A stretch of DNA of 64,000 nucleotides from Verrucomicrobiales bacterium (GCA_002698785.1 PAAG01000029.1:1-64000), one strand, 5' to 3'; positions 28,071 to 37,313 are shown, counted from the stretch's first letter. Numbers and translations: made by a program. Notes: generated from the sequence alone by a model not told the origin.

Positions 28071-28400
28071 ATGCATGTTCGGTCTTTTCTGGAAGGGTCG
28101 TACTCCCTTCAACTCGTGCCCGTCACTGCAGCGCTCTCCCCGATTTTTATTGCAATGGCGCTGGGTGGACTTCCCCTGTTCGAGCGAACCCTAACGGGGT
28201 TTGAAATGTTTCATTTCGCCTCTTTCTTATCGGTTCTGGTGTCACTCGCAGGAATGGTCCTTTTCACCTACGAGGTGCGATTAGGATTGCGAAAGGTGTC
28301 TTGGTTCTGGCCGGCTTGCCTGATCACCGGACTGTTCTTCGCCGCTTCCTGTCGCATCTACGGTGATATATATCTCACTTTCGGAACGCAGGGCTTCTAG
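28071..28400 (+). CDS. small membrane protein of unknown function
   Basis: About 109 residues from ATG 28071; a GTG at 28005 would extend it by 22 residues without homology support. Three hydrophobic helices are visible (LVPVTAALSPIFIAMALGG, HFASFLSVLVSLAGMVLF, FWPACLITGLFFAASC). The family is not recognised. The upstream gap holds a run of G and a run of A residues. Its TAG shares bases with the stop of the convergent DUF502 gene. Confidence 0.55.
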   Translation: MHVRSFLEGSYSLQLVPVTAALSPIFIAMALGGLPLFERTLTGFEMFHFASFLSVLVSLAGMVLFTYEVRLGLRKVSWFWPACLITGLFFAASCRIYGDIYLTFGTQGF

Positions 28401-29107
28401 GGATTTTCGCTTTCGGAAACGTTTATTTCTGACTCAGGAAGCTTGTTGTCGTAGATGACATTCTCCGGTGCAATAGCTCCACCGGAGACAATGAAATTCA
28501 TGGCTTCATCCATTGTCCAATCAGTCTGGGTGAGTCTTTCGACGGGAACAATTTCCAGATAGCCGGAAGTGGGGTTCGGCGTTGTAGGCACGTATACAGC
28601 AGCCAACTTGCGTCCGGTTTTCGCGTCTTCGAGCACTCGAGTGACGAGACCAACGGTTTTCATCTCTGGAGTTGGAAACTCTATCAATACCACACGTTGG
28701 ACATCGCCCGCCGGTTTCTCCTGAAGAACCGTGGTGAGCTTTTTTACAGAACGGTATACGTGTCGAATCACGGGAAGCCGATCGAGTAGTGCTTCAAAAA
28801 ACTCGACCACCTTGCGGCCGGCTACGACCATCGTAAGCAGACCGAGACCGTAAATGATGACGATTACGAGAAGAAAGGAACATACATTCCACGCGATCGG
28901 GCTGTCTACAATCTTCCCGATCTGGGGAAAATTTGGTTCCAGCAGTTTGGCCAGCCCTTTGAACACCGGACGGCCCAAATCAGAAAGGGTCGTGAACAGG
29001 AAAGAGATAACGAGCCAGGTAATCCACAGCGGGATAACGGTTACAAGGCCAGCGAGGAAAATACTGCGCGGGTTAGGTTTGTCGCCGTGTGGGTGAGCGT
29101 CCGACAT
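28397..29107 (-). CDS. DUF502 family membrane protein
   Basis: A 236-residue DUF502 protein. Two membrane helices are visible near the N-terminus (IFLAGLVTVIPLWITWLVISFLF shortened core and a second at about 80-105), then the family signature RLPVIRHVYRSVKKLTTVLQ and a beta-rich C-terminal part with VVLIEFPTPEMKTVGLVTR. The function of the family is unknown; plant relatives are linked to the endomembrane COV proteins. It follows the S66 carboxypeptidase by 12 bases on the same strand, so they probably form an operon. The final TAG lies inside the palindrome CTAG used also as stop by the convergent gene. Confidence 0.88.
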   Translation of the reverse strand: MSDAHPHGDKPNPRSIFLAGLVTVIPLWITWLVISFLFTTLSDLGRPVFKGLAKLLEPNFPQIGKIVDSPIAWNVCSFLLVIVIIYGLGLLTMVVAGRKVVEFFEALLDRLPVIRHVYRSVKKLTTVLQEKPAGDVQRVVLIEFPTPEMKTVGLVTRVLEDAKTGRKLAAVYVPTTPNPTSGYLEIVPVERLTQTDWTMDEAMNFIVSGGAIAPENVIYDNKLPESEINVSESENP

Positions 29108-29119
29108 AGCAGCTGTTGA

Positions 29120-30007
29120 TCACGGATTTACAATCAGGCAATCGCCGACAATTTTCGCAGGCGCTCCAAAATTGAGAGGAACATTCTCAGAGATATGCCC
29201 TGCCGACAATCCCGCCAGAACCGGGCAATCAAGTTCGGAAAAATGTTCGCAGAACACGTCGTCGACTGATGTGCCATCGGGACCGGGATCGCCTTCGGTG
29301 AAAGCGCCAAGTACCACTCCTGATACGACATCGAACCATCCTGATTGCTTTAATGTTGTGAGCATACGATCGATTCGATACGGACGTTCGCCGACATCTT
29401 CAAGAAACAGAATCTTCCCTTTCAGCTTGGGCGTAAAAGGTGTGCCATTCAGTGCTCCGAGCACAGCCAGGTTTCCGCCAACGAGGACTCCCTCAGCACC
29501 GTTGGCTCCTCCATCGATGCGTTTGAGATGCCATTTTCTCTCAGTCTCGGGGTGCTCTAGTGCTTCAATCCATTTCGTGCGAATCGCTTCAGAGGCTTTT
29601 CCGAGGGCGGCGACCATGGGCGCATGAATCGACCGAACTCCCGCCTCTGCCCAGAGATTGTGGAGGGCAGTGATATCGCTGAATCCTACGATGGTTTTGT
29701 TGGCTGCTCTAATTGCTTCCAGGTCGAGACCAGGGAGGATGCGAGTTGCTCCGTAGCCACCGCGAGCACAAAGTATGGCATCAACGTCAGGATTTTCGAT
29801 TGCTTGTCGAAGCTCCGACAGACGCCGATCGTCGCTCCCTGCAAAATACCCTGACTTTGTAAAAATTTCTGGAGAGTAGGATACGTGATATCTTTCGCAG
29901 AGCCAGTCCACCCCGAGGAGGAATGCTTCTTTATCAAAAGGGCCTGCAGGAGCAACGATTGCGAGGTGCGAGCCTTTACCTACGGGTCTGGCTGGAGGAA
30001 GGCTCAT
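29120..30007 (-). CDS. LD-carboxypeptidase, peptidase family S66
   Basis: A 295-residue S66 peptidase. Signature parts are CARGGYGATRILPGLD, the nucleophile-type Ser in IVGFSDITALH, the Glu in FLEDVGERPYRIDRML and the His in AGHISENVPLNFGAP, so the Ser-Glu-His triad seems complete. Family members trim the terminal D-alanine of murein tetrapeptides during recycling; the related MccF enzymes cleave microcin C. Without a signal peptide it is cytoplasmic, in agreement with both. It is the first gene before DUF502. The terminator of hpf lies just upstream. Confidence 0.9.
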   Translation of the reverse strand: MSLPPARPVGKGSHLAIVAPAGPFDKEAFLLGVDWLCERYHVSYSPEIFTKSGYFAGSDDRRLSELRQAIENPDVDAILCARGGYGATRILPGLDLEAIRAANKTIVGFSDITALHNLWAEAGVRSIHAPMVAALGKASEAIRTKWIEALEHPETERKWHLKRIDGGANGAEGVLVGGNLAVLGALNGTPFTPKLKGKILFLEDVGERPYRIDRMLTTLKQSGWFDVVSGVVLGAFTEGDPGPDGTSVDDVFCEHFSELDCPVLAGLSAGHISENVPLNFGAPAKIVGDCLIVNP

Positions 30008-30018
30008 AAATGAAAAAA

Positions 30019-30047
30019 CGGGAACGCGAAAAACATTCGCGTTCCCG
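30019..30047 (-). terminator. intrinsic terminator of hpf
   Basis: CGGGAACGCGAA (30019-30030), loop AAACA, TTCGCGTTCCCG (30036-30047): a perfect 12-bp stem. On the minus strand it is followed by TTTTTTCA, a clear terminator for hpf that separates it from the S66 gene. Confidence 0.88.
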
Positions 30048-30070
30048 ATGAGAGACGTTTTCGAAAGAGA

Positions 30071-30658
30071 TCAGTTGTCTTCGATCGGCGAGATCAAGCC
30101 GTATTCGCCATCATCTTTCTTGTAGAGGCAGGCGAGGCAGTCACGCTTTGCGTCGTGGAAAAGGATGAAGTTCTTTTCATTCATTTCCATGTCCATAATC
30201 GCTTCGTCAGAATAGAGGTGCTTTACCTTGTACTTCTCTTTGTGAACGATTGTTGGCTCGTGATCTTCCTCGGGTTCTTCGGGAAGATCCGCGGCATATA
30301 CTGCCTCTTCGAGGAAGCGCATTTCCTTTTCGCGCAGCTTTGGCCGGTGAGACTTCAGCATCCGGGTCTTGTGCTTGCGCATACGGCGAGCAATCTTGGA
30401 AATTGTTTCGTCGATCGAGGCGTACATGTCTGAAGTCGTAGTGTCAGCTTCGATGACAATGTGGTTGGCGCAGAAAAGAATGATTTCCGCGATGTGACGA
30501 TCTTGCTCTACGTTCAGGAGAACTTTTGCCTCGATGATCTTGGGGTAGTCAAGGTGCAGTCCAGCCACTTTCTTTTCCGCATGTTCTCTCATCGCCTCCG
30601 TGACGGAGACATGACGACCAGTGACAGTGATGGGCAGGTTTACGTTTTTGACTTGCAT
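30071..30658 (-). CDS. hpf: ribosome hibernation promoting factor, long form
   Basis: A 195-residue HPF/RaiA family protein. The N-terminal domain (VNLPITVTGRHVSVTEAMREHAEKKV, DMYASIDETISKIARRMRKHK) occupies the decoding centre of idle ribosomes. A linker of about 30 acidic residues is followed by the C-terminal dimerisation domain (KHLYSDEAIMDMEMNEKNFILFHD) typical of long HPF, which joins 70S ribosomes to 100S dimers. It lies after lptB on the same strand across a 137-base gap, an order reminiscent of the proteobacterial lptA-lptB-rpoN-hpf block but without rpoN. A strong terminator follows. Confidence 0.93.
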   Translation of the reverse strand: MQVKNVNLPITVTGRHVSVTEAMREHAEKKVAGLHLDYPKIIEAKVLLNVEQDRHIAEIILFCANHIVIEADTTTSDMYASIDETISKIARRMRKHKTRMLKSHRPKLREKEMRFLEEAVYAADLPEEPEEDHEPTIVHKEKYKVKHLYSDEAIMDMEMNEKNFILFHDAKRDCLACLYKKDDGEYGLISPIEDN

Positions 30659-30795
30659 GGTTTGTTTCTATTGGGTTGTTGGTCGATTGTGACCGTTGAT
30701 TAGCGTAAATGGTACCAGATTAGATCGCTTTCTGACAAGCGATCTCTGGAATCTATACGCGGTAAAAAGGCTGAAAGGCACTCTTTTAGAATGGG

Positions 30796-32103
30796 TTACA
30801 TCGAGAACCGTTCGCCGAGATACAATTCCCGGCTCACCGGATCGTTGATGAGAAAGTCTCGTGTTCCTTCCCGCAAAACTTTCCCCTCATATATTAAATA
30901 CGCTCGATCCACCAGCTCTAGAGTCTCTTTTGCGCTATGATCTGTAATTAAAATTGCGAGACCCGATTTTCGAAGATCTCCAACGATCGTCTGAATCTCA
31001 TTCACAGCGATAGGGTCGACACCGGCGAAGGGTTCATCGAGCATTAAAAGGCTAGGCTGCGTGACCAACGATCGGGCGATCGTTACTCGGCGCTTCTCTC
31101 CGCCAGAACAGGCCATAGCGACGTTCTTTCGGATGTGGGTGATTTTGAATCGCTCCAAAAGTTCATTGCAACGGGCGACTTTCTCTTTTCGGGGGATTGT
31201 GAGGGTCTCCATCACAGCCATGATGTTCTCCTCTACTGTTAACTTTCGAAAAATCGATTCTTCCTGCGGGAGGTAGCCCATACCCACGCGAGCCCGCTTG
31301 TACATGGGCATGTTAGTGACGTCCTTCCCATTGAAAATCACCCTCCCTCCGTTGGGGGGAACGAGACCCACGATCATGTAAAAGCTCGTGGTCTTTCCCG
31401 CGCCGTTTGGTCCTAGCAGACCAACGATCTCTCCCGGGCGGACATTGATATCAACACCGTTCACGACTGCACGACCGTCGTACACTTTCTTTAGGCCCTG
31501 GGTATCCAGGAGCAAGGTTCCCGATTGGGCCGGTTTCTCGGGGGAGGGAGCAGGGCGTGGCTCATCCACCACTACAGATGGCTCTGGCTTCGGCTCTGGT
31601 GTTTTCTCAGGAGCTTGCTCGACATTCTTAGCTGCGGGGACCGGCATAGGCGGAGGAGCCTGCTTTTGCTGCGGAACTGCATCCATTGGTGGAGGTCCGG
31701 TCAGGGGAGGGGCCTCCTTCGGCGTCGGAGCTTCTTTCTTTGGAGGGTCGTCAGAATCGAAAGAAAAGAAGTCTGAGTTCGAGAAATCCGGGGTATCTGC
31801 CTCGTCGTAAACGAGGATTTCCTCATCTTCGATAGGGGGCTGGGGAGCGATTTCTTCTTTAGGGGGAGAGGGACGGTTCTCCAGGGGGTGTGGTTCCACA
31901 TCTTCTGGAGGGCGAAGTTTGACTGGCTTCTTTACTTCGACGTTCTGCGAAGGAGGGGCCTTTTTCTGTGGTGCCGGTGTTTCTTGCTTTTCCCGATCTT
32001 CCCGTAGCGGCGGAAGCTCTAGATCTTCGGAATATCCCGTCTTTTTTGATGATGGTTCGCCAAACAGTTCGGCAATCTCATCTCGCTCATCAGAGTAACT
32101 CAT
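30796..32103 (-). CDS. lptB: LPS-export ATPase LptB with a proline-rich N-terminal arm
   Basis: A 435-residue protein in which residues from about 196 match LptB (usual length about 240). Walker A GPNGAGKTT (231-239), signature CSGGEKRR, Walker B LLMLDEPFAGVDP and switch His in ITDHS are intact, so ATP hydrolysis is expected. LptB powers extraction of lipopolysaccharide by LptFG and its passage to the LptA bridge. The first 195 residues are an added disordered-looking arm rich in Pro, Glu and Asp with no ATPase function visible. The LptA-like, LptC-like and kdsA genes precede it on the same strand; lptF and lptG are not in the window. Confidence 0.92.
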   Translation of the reverse strand: MSYSDERDEIAELFGEPSSKKTGYSEDLELPPLREDREKQETPAPQKKAPPSQNVEVKKPVKLRPPEDVEPHPLENRPSPPKEEIAPQPPIEDEEILVYDEADTPDFSNSDFFSFDSDDPPKKEAPTPKEAPPLTGPPPMDAVPQQKQAPPPMPVPAAKNVEQAPEKTPEPKPEPSVVVDEPRPAPSPEKPAQSGTLLLDTQGLKKVYDGRAVVNGVDINVRPGEIVGLLGPNGAGKTTSFYMIVGLVPPNGGRVIFNGKDVTNMPMYKRARVGMGYLPQEESIFRKLTVEENIMAVMETLTIPRKEKVARCNELLERFKITHIRKNVAMACSGGEKRRVTIARSLVTQPSLLMLDEPFAGVDPIAVNEIQTIVGDLRKSGLAILITDHSAKETLELVDRAYLIYEGKVLREGTRDFLINDPVSRELYLGERFSM

Positions 32104-32121
32104 TCGAACTACGAAAACTTT

Positions 32122-33291
32122 CTATCGATTCTTCTTCGGCTTCTCACGATTGGAGAGATTACCCAGTGCTCCATTGATGCCCATGCTTTCTCCCTGTTTG
32201 GGCTTTTCGACTGGAATGACGATGCGGCTTCGTTCGGAGCCGAGAATCTCGCATTTCCCGTTGATTCGCATCACGATCTTGGCGTCGTTCGAGTTTGTTT
32301 CAATAAAGCGATCTCCGTCCTGAAGATAGGGCGGGCCACCACTCAAAGTGATGATTTCTCCTGCCGCATCGTAGTCGGCCTTCCTTGCCAGCGCGAGACG
32401 AGTCTCACCCTCCGGGCCGGTGCTGCGGATTTCTACCGTGCCCCCGGTTGCAACGGCACGGGAAAAAGTTGCTCCACCACCACCTCCACCGCCGGCAGGC
32501 ATCATCGCTCCACCAGCCATGTGAATGACCAGCTTTTCGCATTTCATATCGTACTGGGGGTGATTCAAAACGACATTCCCCTCAAAGGTGAGCTGATTGC
32601 TCTCGTTGTCCATGATCGACTCACGGGCAAAAATCTCCATTTCCCTCTTCTTTGACTTTTTGGGGCGCAGACCGCCTTTACCCTCCATATCGTACTGCTT
32701 TTCCAGCGGTCTTGGCTCAGGTATCTGGTCTGGGGTCAACCCTGGAGAATCGGGAATCTGGGAGGGAATGGGGGATGCATCCGGGGACGGGCGTACGGAA
32801 TCTCGCTGCACCACTGTTTCAGGTGTGGGCTCTGGCTCCGCCGAGCTTTCTTCGGGAGATACAGGCATGGCAATGGGCGTGGCTGCGACTGTCGCTTCCC
32901 TTGTTGCGGGAACGGCGCGAGTAGCAGGAGGATCATCCGACGACTTGGATTTGTCGATCATCTGACCTACCGCAGACACCGCACCCCGCGCCTTTTTCTC
33001 AAAATCCTCTTTCATCTCCGGGGAGATTGCATCGTCATCGAGTTTGAGCTTTTCCTTGTTTTTCAGGAACATGTCTGTCGCACTCTTTACTGAATCTGCA
33101 TGTTCGTCAGGGACTGCACTCGCAGCATCTTCCGGGTTCTCACGAATCGTGCGGAGCATGTTTTTGAACCGGGGATCTTCGAGAGCCGCGCGTCCAGCTT
33201 CTTCGAGTTCCGAAGTGTCCTGGGCGGAAGCGTGAGGGATTTCTGCCAGATACAGAAATCCGATGAGGAGGAGGAATGTTTCCGTCTTCAT
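32122..33291 (-). CDS. LptA/OstA-like periplasmic protein
   Basis: A 389-residue exported protein (signal peptide to about ASAQD). A helical N-terminal part and a long Pro/Ser/Glu linker precede an OstA-like C-terminal domain (SNQLTFEGNVVLNHPQYDMKCEKLVIHMAGG...ATGGTVEIRSTGPEGETRLALARKADYD), with a Gly-rich insertion. The beta-jellyroll of LptA bridges lipopolysaccharide from LptC to the outer membrane. It is much longer than typical LptA (about 180) because of the N-terminal half. Its place between an LptC-like gene and lptB supports the assignment; residue-level identity is modest. Confidence 0.78.
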   Translation of the reverse strand: MKTETFLLLIGFLYLAEIPHASAQDTSELEEAGRAALEDPRFKNMLRTIRENPEDAASAVPDEHADSVKSATDMFLKNKEKLKLDDDAISPEMKEDFEKKARGAVSAVGQMIDKSKSSDDPPATRAVPATREATVAATPIAMPVSPEESSAEPEPTPETVVQRDSVRPSPDASPIPSQIPDSPGLTPDQIPEPRPLEKQYDMEGKGGLRPKKSKKREMEIFARESIMDNESNQLTFEGNVVLNHPQYDMKCEKLVIHMAGGAMMPAGGGGGGGATFSRAVATGGTVEIRSTGPEGETRLALARKADYDAAGEIITLSGGPPYLQDGDRFIETNSNDAKIVMRINGKCEILGSERSRIVIPVEKPKQGESMGINGALGNLSNREKPKKNR

Positions 33292-33302
33292 AAGGGAAAT
33301 GG

Positions 33303-33872
33303 TTAATTGGATGGTGAGCCTGCCGGTAGTCCCATCAGAGGAGTGAACTCACTGGCGTCAGGGATAACAACGTGGACGTTTCCGATCAGTCTTGTCCTTT
33401 GGGACTGCGTCTCGAAAATCAACTGGTCTCCCGTCATCGTGAATCTTGGCTGCTCGATGCGCGATGGCGTTTTGCTCCGGAGTTCTCCGGCCAGGAGATC
33501 GTATGCAGCGAGTTCCATAAAAATGGTGGTCTCTGGCTCGCCCTCGGAATTGTAAATCAGGATTCGCAGATTTACCAGATCCAGAAACTGTTCGTTGATT
33601 CGGGTCACCGAATCGGCATTCATCACGGACTTCAGGACATCCTCAGTATAAGAAGGAATTGCGACGCCCTTGAACTCACGTCCAATCGGAAACATAGAGG
33701 TCAATTCAGGCGGGAAAGCTGCTTGCATGGCGCTATCAGCAGCCTTCTTCTGGCGGCGTTCTTTGCGGGCCTTTTTCTCCTCCTTTGATTTCTCTTCTTC
33801 ACAATGCAGCACACCCGAGAAGGCGAAAAGCGCGACCAGCACCAGGGGAAGGGGAGAAAAACGAAAAATCAT
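33303..33872 (-). CDS. LptC-like LPS export protein
   Basis: A 189-residue protein with an N-terminal hydrophobic segment (signal or anchor, about 6-22) then a Lys/Glu-rich stretch. The remaining beta-rich domain (FKGVAIPSYTEDVLKS, ...RFTMTGDQLIFETQSQRTRLIGNVHVVIP) has the LptC/OstA-like pattern of short strands ending in GNVHVVI. LptC anchors the LptA bridge to LptBFG. It starts one base after kdsA (TAGTATG) and is followed 11 bases later by the LptA-like gene, so the operon is tight. The call relies on order plus fold pattern; identity is low. Confidence 0.7.
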   Translation of the reverse strand: MIFRFSPLPLVLVALFAFSGVLHCEEEKSKEEKKARKERRQKKAADSAMQAAFPPELTSMFPIGREFKGVAIPSYTEDVLKSVMNADSVTRINEQFLDLVNLRILIYNSEGEPETTIFMELAAYDLLAGELRSKTPSRIEQPRFTMTGDQLIFETQSQRTRLIGNVHVVIPDASEFTPLMGLPAGSPSN

Positions 33873-33873
33873 A

Positions 33874-34704
33874 CTAGAGGCCGCGCACGAGGCGATAGAT
33901 GTCTTTCAATTGGGAAAGAACTTCTTTCAGGCGGTCGAGTGGAACTTGATTGGGGCCGTCGCTGAGAGCATTTTCCGGATCGGGATGCGTTTCCATGAAG
34001 ACACCGTCGCACCCGGCGGCAACAGCCGAGCGTGCCAGGACGGGCGCGAGTCGTCCATCTCCACCGCTGGTGGAGCCCTGCCCTCCCGGTCGCTGCACCG
34101 AATGGGTAGCGTCAAACACAACGCGATAACCGCTTTCCTGTATCCAGGGAATAGATCTCATATCCGCGACCAGATTATTATATCCGAAGCTGGTTCCTCG
34201 CTCGGTAAAAAAATAGTTCTCGCAACCAAAAGCATCGAGCTTGTCTGCAATGTTACTAACGTCCCAGGGAGCAAGAAATTGGCCTTTTTTCACGTTCACC
34301 ACTCTTCCAGTACGGGCACACGCTTCGATCAAGTCCGTTTGGCGACAGAGAAACGCAGGAATCTGGAGGATGTCGATGTAGTCGCCTGCGATTTTTGCTT
34401 CCTCTTCCGTGTGGATATCTGTGGTTACTGGAACTGAAAGTTCGTCCCCGATGGAGCGCAGAATCTTGCAACCTTCCTCGCAGTCCATTCCTCGAAAGGA
34501 TGATACGGAACTGCGGTTCGCCTTGTCGTAACTCGCCTTAAACACAAAATCCACTCCCGCTTCAGCTGCAATCGTTGAGATTTGTGGCGCAAGACCTCGT
34601 ACAAACTCTTCCGACTCAATTACACAAGGGCCGAGAATGAAAAGGGGGCGATCTCCGCCCAGGGAATGGTTACCGATCTGAACGGTTTTCTGCATGTCTG
34701 ACAT
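33874..34704 (-). CDS. kdsA: 3-deoxy-8-phosphooctulonate synthase
   Basis: A 276-residue KdsA, which condenses phosphoenolpyruvate with arabinose 5-phosphate to KDO 8-phosphate for the LPS inner core. Conserved stretches include FILGPCVIESEE, FKASYDKANRSS, DILQIPAFLCRQTDLI, VNVKKGQFLAPWDV, FDATHSVQRPGGQG and METhPDPENALSDGPN-type ending. Length is that of the family (280). The putative metal-site Cys is present (GPCVIES). It leads a kdsA-lptC-lptA-lptB operon, a strong sign that the organism makes KDO-containing lipopolysaccharide. It is divergent from a Ser/Thr kinase across 162 bases. Confidence 0.96.
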   Translation of the reverse strand: MSDMQKTVQIGNHSLGGDRPLFILGPCVIESEEFVRGLAPQISTIAAEAGVDFVFKASYDKANRSSVSSFRGMDCEEGCKILRSIGDELSVPVTTDIHTEEEAKIAGDYIDILQIPAFLCRQTDLIEACARTGRVVNVKKGQFLAPWDVSNIADKLDAFGCENYFFTERGTSFGYNNLVADMRSIPWIQESGYRVVFDATHSVQRPGGQGSTSGGDGRLAPVLARSAVAAGCDGVFMETHPDPENALSDGPNQVPLDRLKEVLSQLKDIYRLVRGL

Positions 34705-34866
34705 TCGGAGAACAACTTACTGCTGAGTGGCCTGGAAGCAAGCATCACGCGCGGTTATGATGATTATCAATAAATCTGAACAATCGATCTGTGTTTTGTC
34801 TGGACCTGCTCAGGCCAAACGATACACTGTCGCTCTCTCATTTCGAGAGTTCTCCGTGGTGTGTAA

Positions 34867-37287
34867 ATGGATGAAAATGTTGAAAGTATCCCGTTGCTGA
34901 ATCGCTGCCCCGAATGCGAGCAGGACATTAATGTCTCGGCTCTGGGACCCTTTGCAAAAATTACCTGTCCGCACTGCGCTTCTTCCGTGCGTGTCCGGAC
35001 GACAATGGGCCAATACCAGATCTCCCAGCTCTTGGGTGAGGGGGGGATGAGCCAGGTCTTCAAAGCCGTGGATGTCCATTTGAATCGCGAAGTCGCACTG
35101 AAGATCCTCCATCAGGCCCTAAGTAGGGATGAGACGCTCACCTCCATGTTCGAACGCGAGGCCAAGCTGACTGCTTCGATTTTGCATCCGAACGTCGTGA
35201 AGGTCTACAAGGTCGGGAACGATCAGGGGTATTTCTTCATCGCCATGGAGTTGGTCGAGACCACGAGCCTGGAGCAGTTGATCGCAAGCGATGGTTCCCT
35301 GGCTGAAGGAAAGGTTTTGGATATCGCTCACGATGTTACGAGTGGATTGCGTGCCGCGAATGAGGAGGGGCTGATACACCGGGATATCAAACCGGGAAAC
35401 ATGCTGGTAACGGGAGATGGCACCACAAAGCTCGTCGATTTTGGCCTCGCCGTTCACCAGGATGGAGCGGACGAATCCGAAGACCTCTGGGCAACCCCAT
35501 TCTATGTCCCTCCCGAGAAACTGGATGGAGAGCCGGACACCTACCTGGGAGATATCTACAGTCTCGGGGCTACGCTTTATCACGCTCTGGCGGGGAAACC
35601 ACCTTTCGAGGCGAACACGAATTCAATGGATGAGTTGAAGCTCATCAAAGAGAACCCGGTTGATCTGAAAAGTGATGCTCCCGGTGTTTCAAAGCCCACA
35701 GTCAAGCTTGTGGAAAAGATGATGGCCTACCGGCCAGAAGATCGCCACCAGAGCTATTTGGAACTGCTCGATGAGATCGAAGAAGTGCAGCGCAAAGTCA
35801 TCGGCGTTGATTCGCATCGAAGAAAATCTGGCAACAAGAAAAACCCGGCACTTGTGATTGCGGGATTAGCACTCCTGCTGATCATCATCGCAGGGGCAGC
35901 AGCACTTTTCCCAAAGAAAGAGACAGTCCCCGAGGAAGTGCTTGAGCTCGGGAGTGGTGAACGTGTCATAAGTCGAGGGGAGAATCGAAACGCGGAATTG
36001 TTTCTGCGCGGCAGAAAGGAACTGGCGGCAGGAAACCTCGTGGCTGCATCTGATGCCTTTTCAAAGCTTGAAGAGAAAAAGGATCTTCCACCACTGACGG
36101 ATGGCTGGACGCACTATTTCACCGGATTGATCTTTTTGCTCGAGGGGAGAGAGTTCGAATCTCGCGAACATTTTGCGAAAGTGCTTCAAATCGATCGAAG
36201 TGAGGCGCCGGAAGACGAAGATGAAACCGAAGTTCTGGTTTTCCTCGCCCGTTCCGCGAATAATCTGGCTTCGCCACTTCCAGTGATGGGAGGAGGGATC
36301 GGGATTGATTCGGACTCCGTTGAGGCGATTGCACTGGTAGCAGCAGGCTTGAAGAACTGGCACTTAGGAGAATTCGAATCTGCCTTTTTCTTCCTCGACG
36401 AGTATTCCAAATCTAACATTCCTCCCGAAGTCGACTGGCTTGAGGGATTTCAAGATCAAATTGTTCCTTACTTTTTTGACTTCGAGCTACTCCAGAAGCT
36501 GCCGAATCCGTCCCGGAAATCCTCAGAAGATTTTACCGAAGAGAAGACGGCTCTCGAGAATGCACTCGGAAAGGTTCGGACTCGGCATGCCCTGCCGAAA
36601 TTAATCAAAGAACGACTGCAGCGGATAGACTCCATTGCTTCACTGGTAGCCGAGGAGCAGGCGAAATCTCAGGAAATGGCAAGCAATCAGGTTGCGAGTG
36701 AAAAGGGGCCTGAGAAACCTCGCCGACCGAAAAAGGATGACGGAATCGGTCCGAAAGAGAGCGAAGAGATAGACTCTCTGAAAGCCTTTCTCACAGAGCA
36801 GGGAAGCTTGATAGGAACGATGCGTTTTGCTCTCGTCGCAGAAAAACTGAGCGATGTGGAACTGGAAACGGACTTTGCCAAATCGATGAGAGACCAACTT
36901 GCACAGGTATTCTCAAGCGCAGACGACTACAGGAGTGTTCTGGCGACCCGGCTGAATTCCGGGGAATACGAAGGCACTGTCAGGAGGAAAGAAGGAAAGC
37001 CTCTCGATGCGGCGATTACGGCTGCTACATCGGTAATTTTCACCGTGGATCTTGGATTCGGCCCGAACGAAGTGGAAGTAGAAAAATTCGCGTATGACTG
37101 GTTGCTGGAGGCGGGGGAAGAGGTGCTGCCCGAGCTCTCAGATTCTACAGTGTCCGAGTGGGAGACTCTGGTATGTTTTGCGTTAGCGACGGGCCAGACT
37201 GAAGCGTTCCAGCGGCTTGCCCCCAGGTTGGCTTCTCAATCTGCAGAATTCGCAGAGCGAATGAAGATCCTGCGGGAACTGCGATAG
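34867..37287 (+). CDS. Ser/Thr protein kinase with N-terminal zinc ribbon
   Basis: An 806-residue kinase. A four-cysteine ribbon opens it (Cys14, Cys17, Cys34, Cys37), an add-on seen in some PVC kinases. The Hanks domain follows with GEGGMSQVFKA, the Lys in REVALKIL, HRDIKPGN and DFGLAVH, so activity is expected. A single membrane helix (about 327-349) separates an outer part of about 450 residues with TPR-like helices (ELFLRGRKELAAGNLVAASDAFSKL). The ligand and targets are unknown. It is not the same type as the 16807-19344 kinase, which lacks the ribbon. The clpX-like gene follows after 86 bases, with a TATAAT box in between. Confidence 0.85.
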   Translation: MDENVESIPLLNRCPECEQDINVSALGPFAKITCPHCASSVRVRTTMGQYQISQLLGEGGMSQVFKAVDVHLNREVALKILHQALSRDETLTSMFEREAKLTASILHPNVVKVYKVGNDQGYFFIAMELVETTSLEQLIASDGSLAEGKVLDIAHDVTSGLRAANEEGLIHRDIKPGNMLVTGDGTTKLVDFGLAVHQDGADESEDLWATPFYVPPEKLDGEPDTYLGDIYSLGATLYHALAGKPPFEANTNSMDELKLIKENPVDLKSDAPGVSKPTVKLVEKMMAYRPEDRHQSYLELLDEIEEVQRKVIGVDSHRRKSGNKKNPALVIAGLALLLIIIAGAAALFPKKETVPEEVLELGSGERVISRGENRNAELFLRGRKELAAGNLVAASDAFSKLEEKKDLPPLTDGWTHYFTGLIFLLEGREFESREHFAKVLQIDRSEAPEDEDETEVLVFLARSANNLASPLPVMGGGIGIDSDSVEAIALVAAGLKNWHLGEFESAFFFLDEYSKSNIPPEVDWLEGFQDQIVPYFFDFELLQKLPNPSRKSSEDFTEEKTALENALGKVRTRHALPKLIKERLQRIDSIASLVAEEQAKSQEMASNQVASEKGPEKPRRPKKDDGIGPKESEEIDSLKAFLTEQGSLIGTMRFALVAEKLSDVELETDFAKSMRDQLAQVFSSADDYRSVLATRLNSGEYEGTVRRKEGKPLDAAITAATSVIFTVDLGFGPNEVEVEKFAYDWLLEAGEEVLPELSDSTVSEWETLVCFALATGQTEAFQRLAPRLASQSAEFAERMKILRELR

Positions 37288-37313
37288 ATCCGATTACAAA
37301 CCGGGAAACAGGT

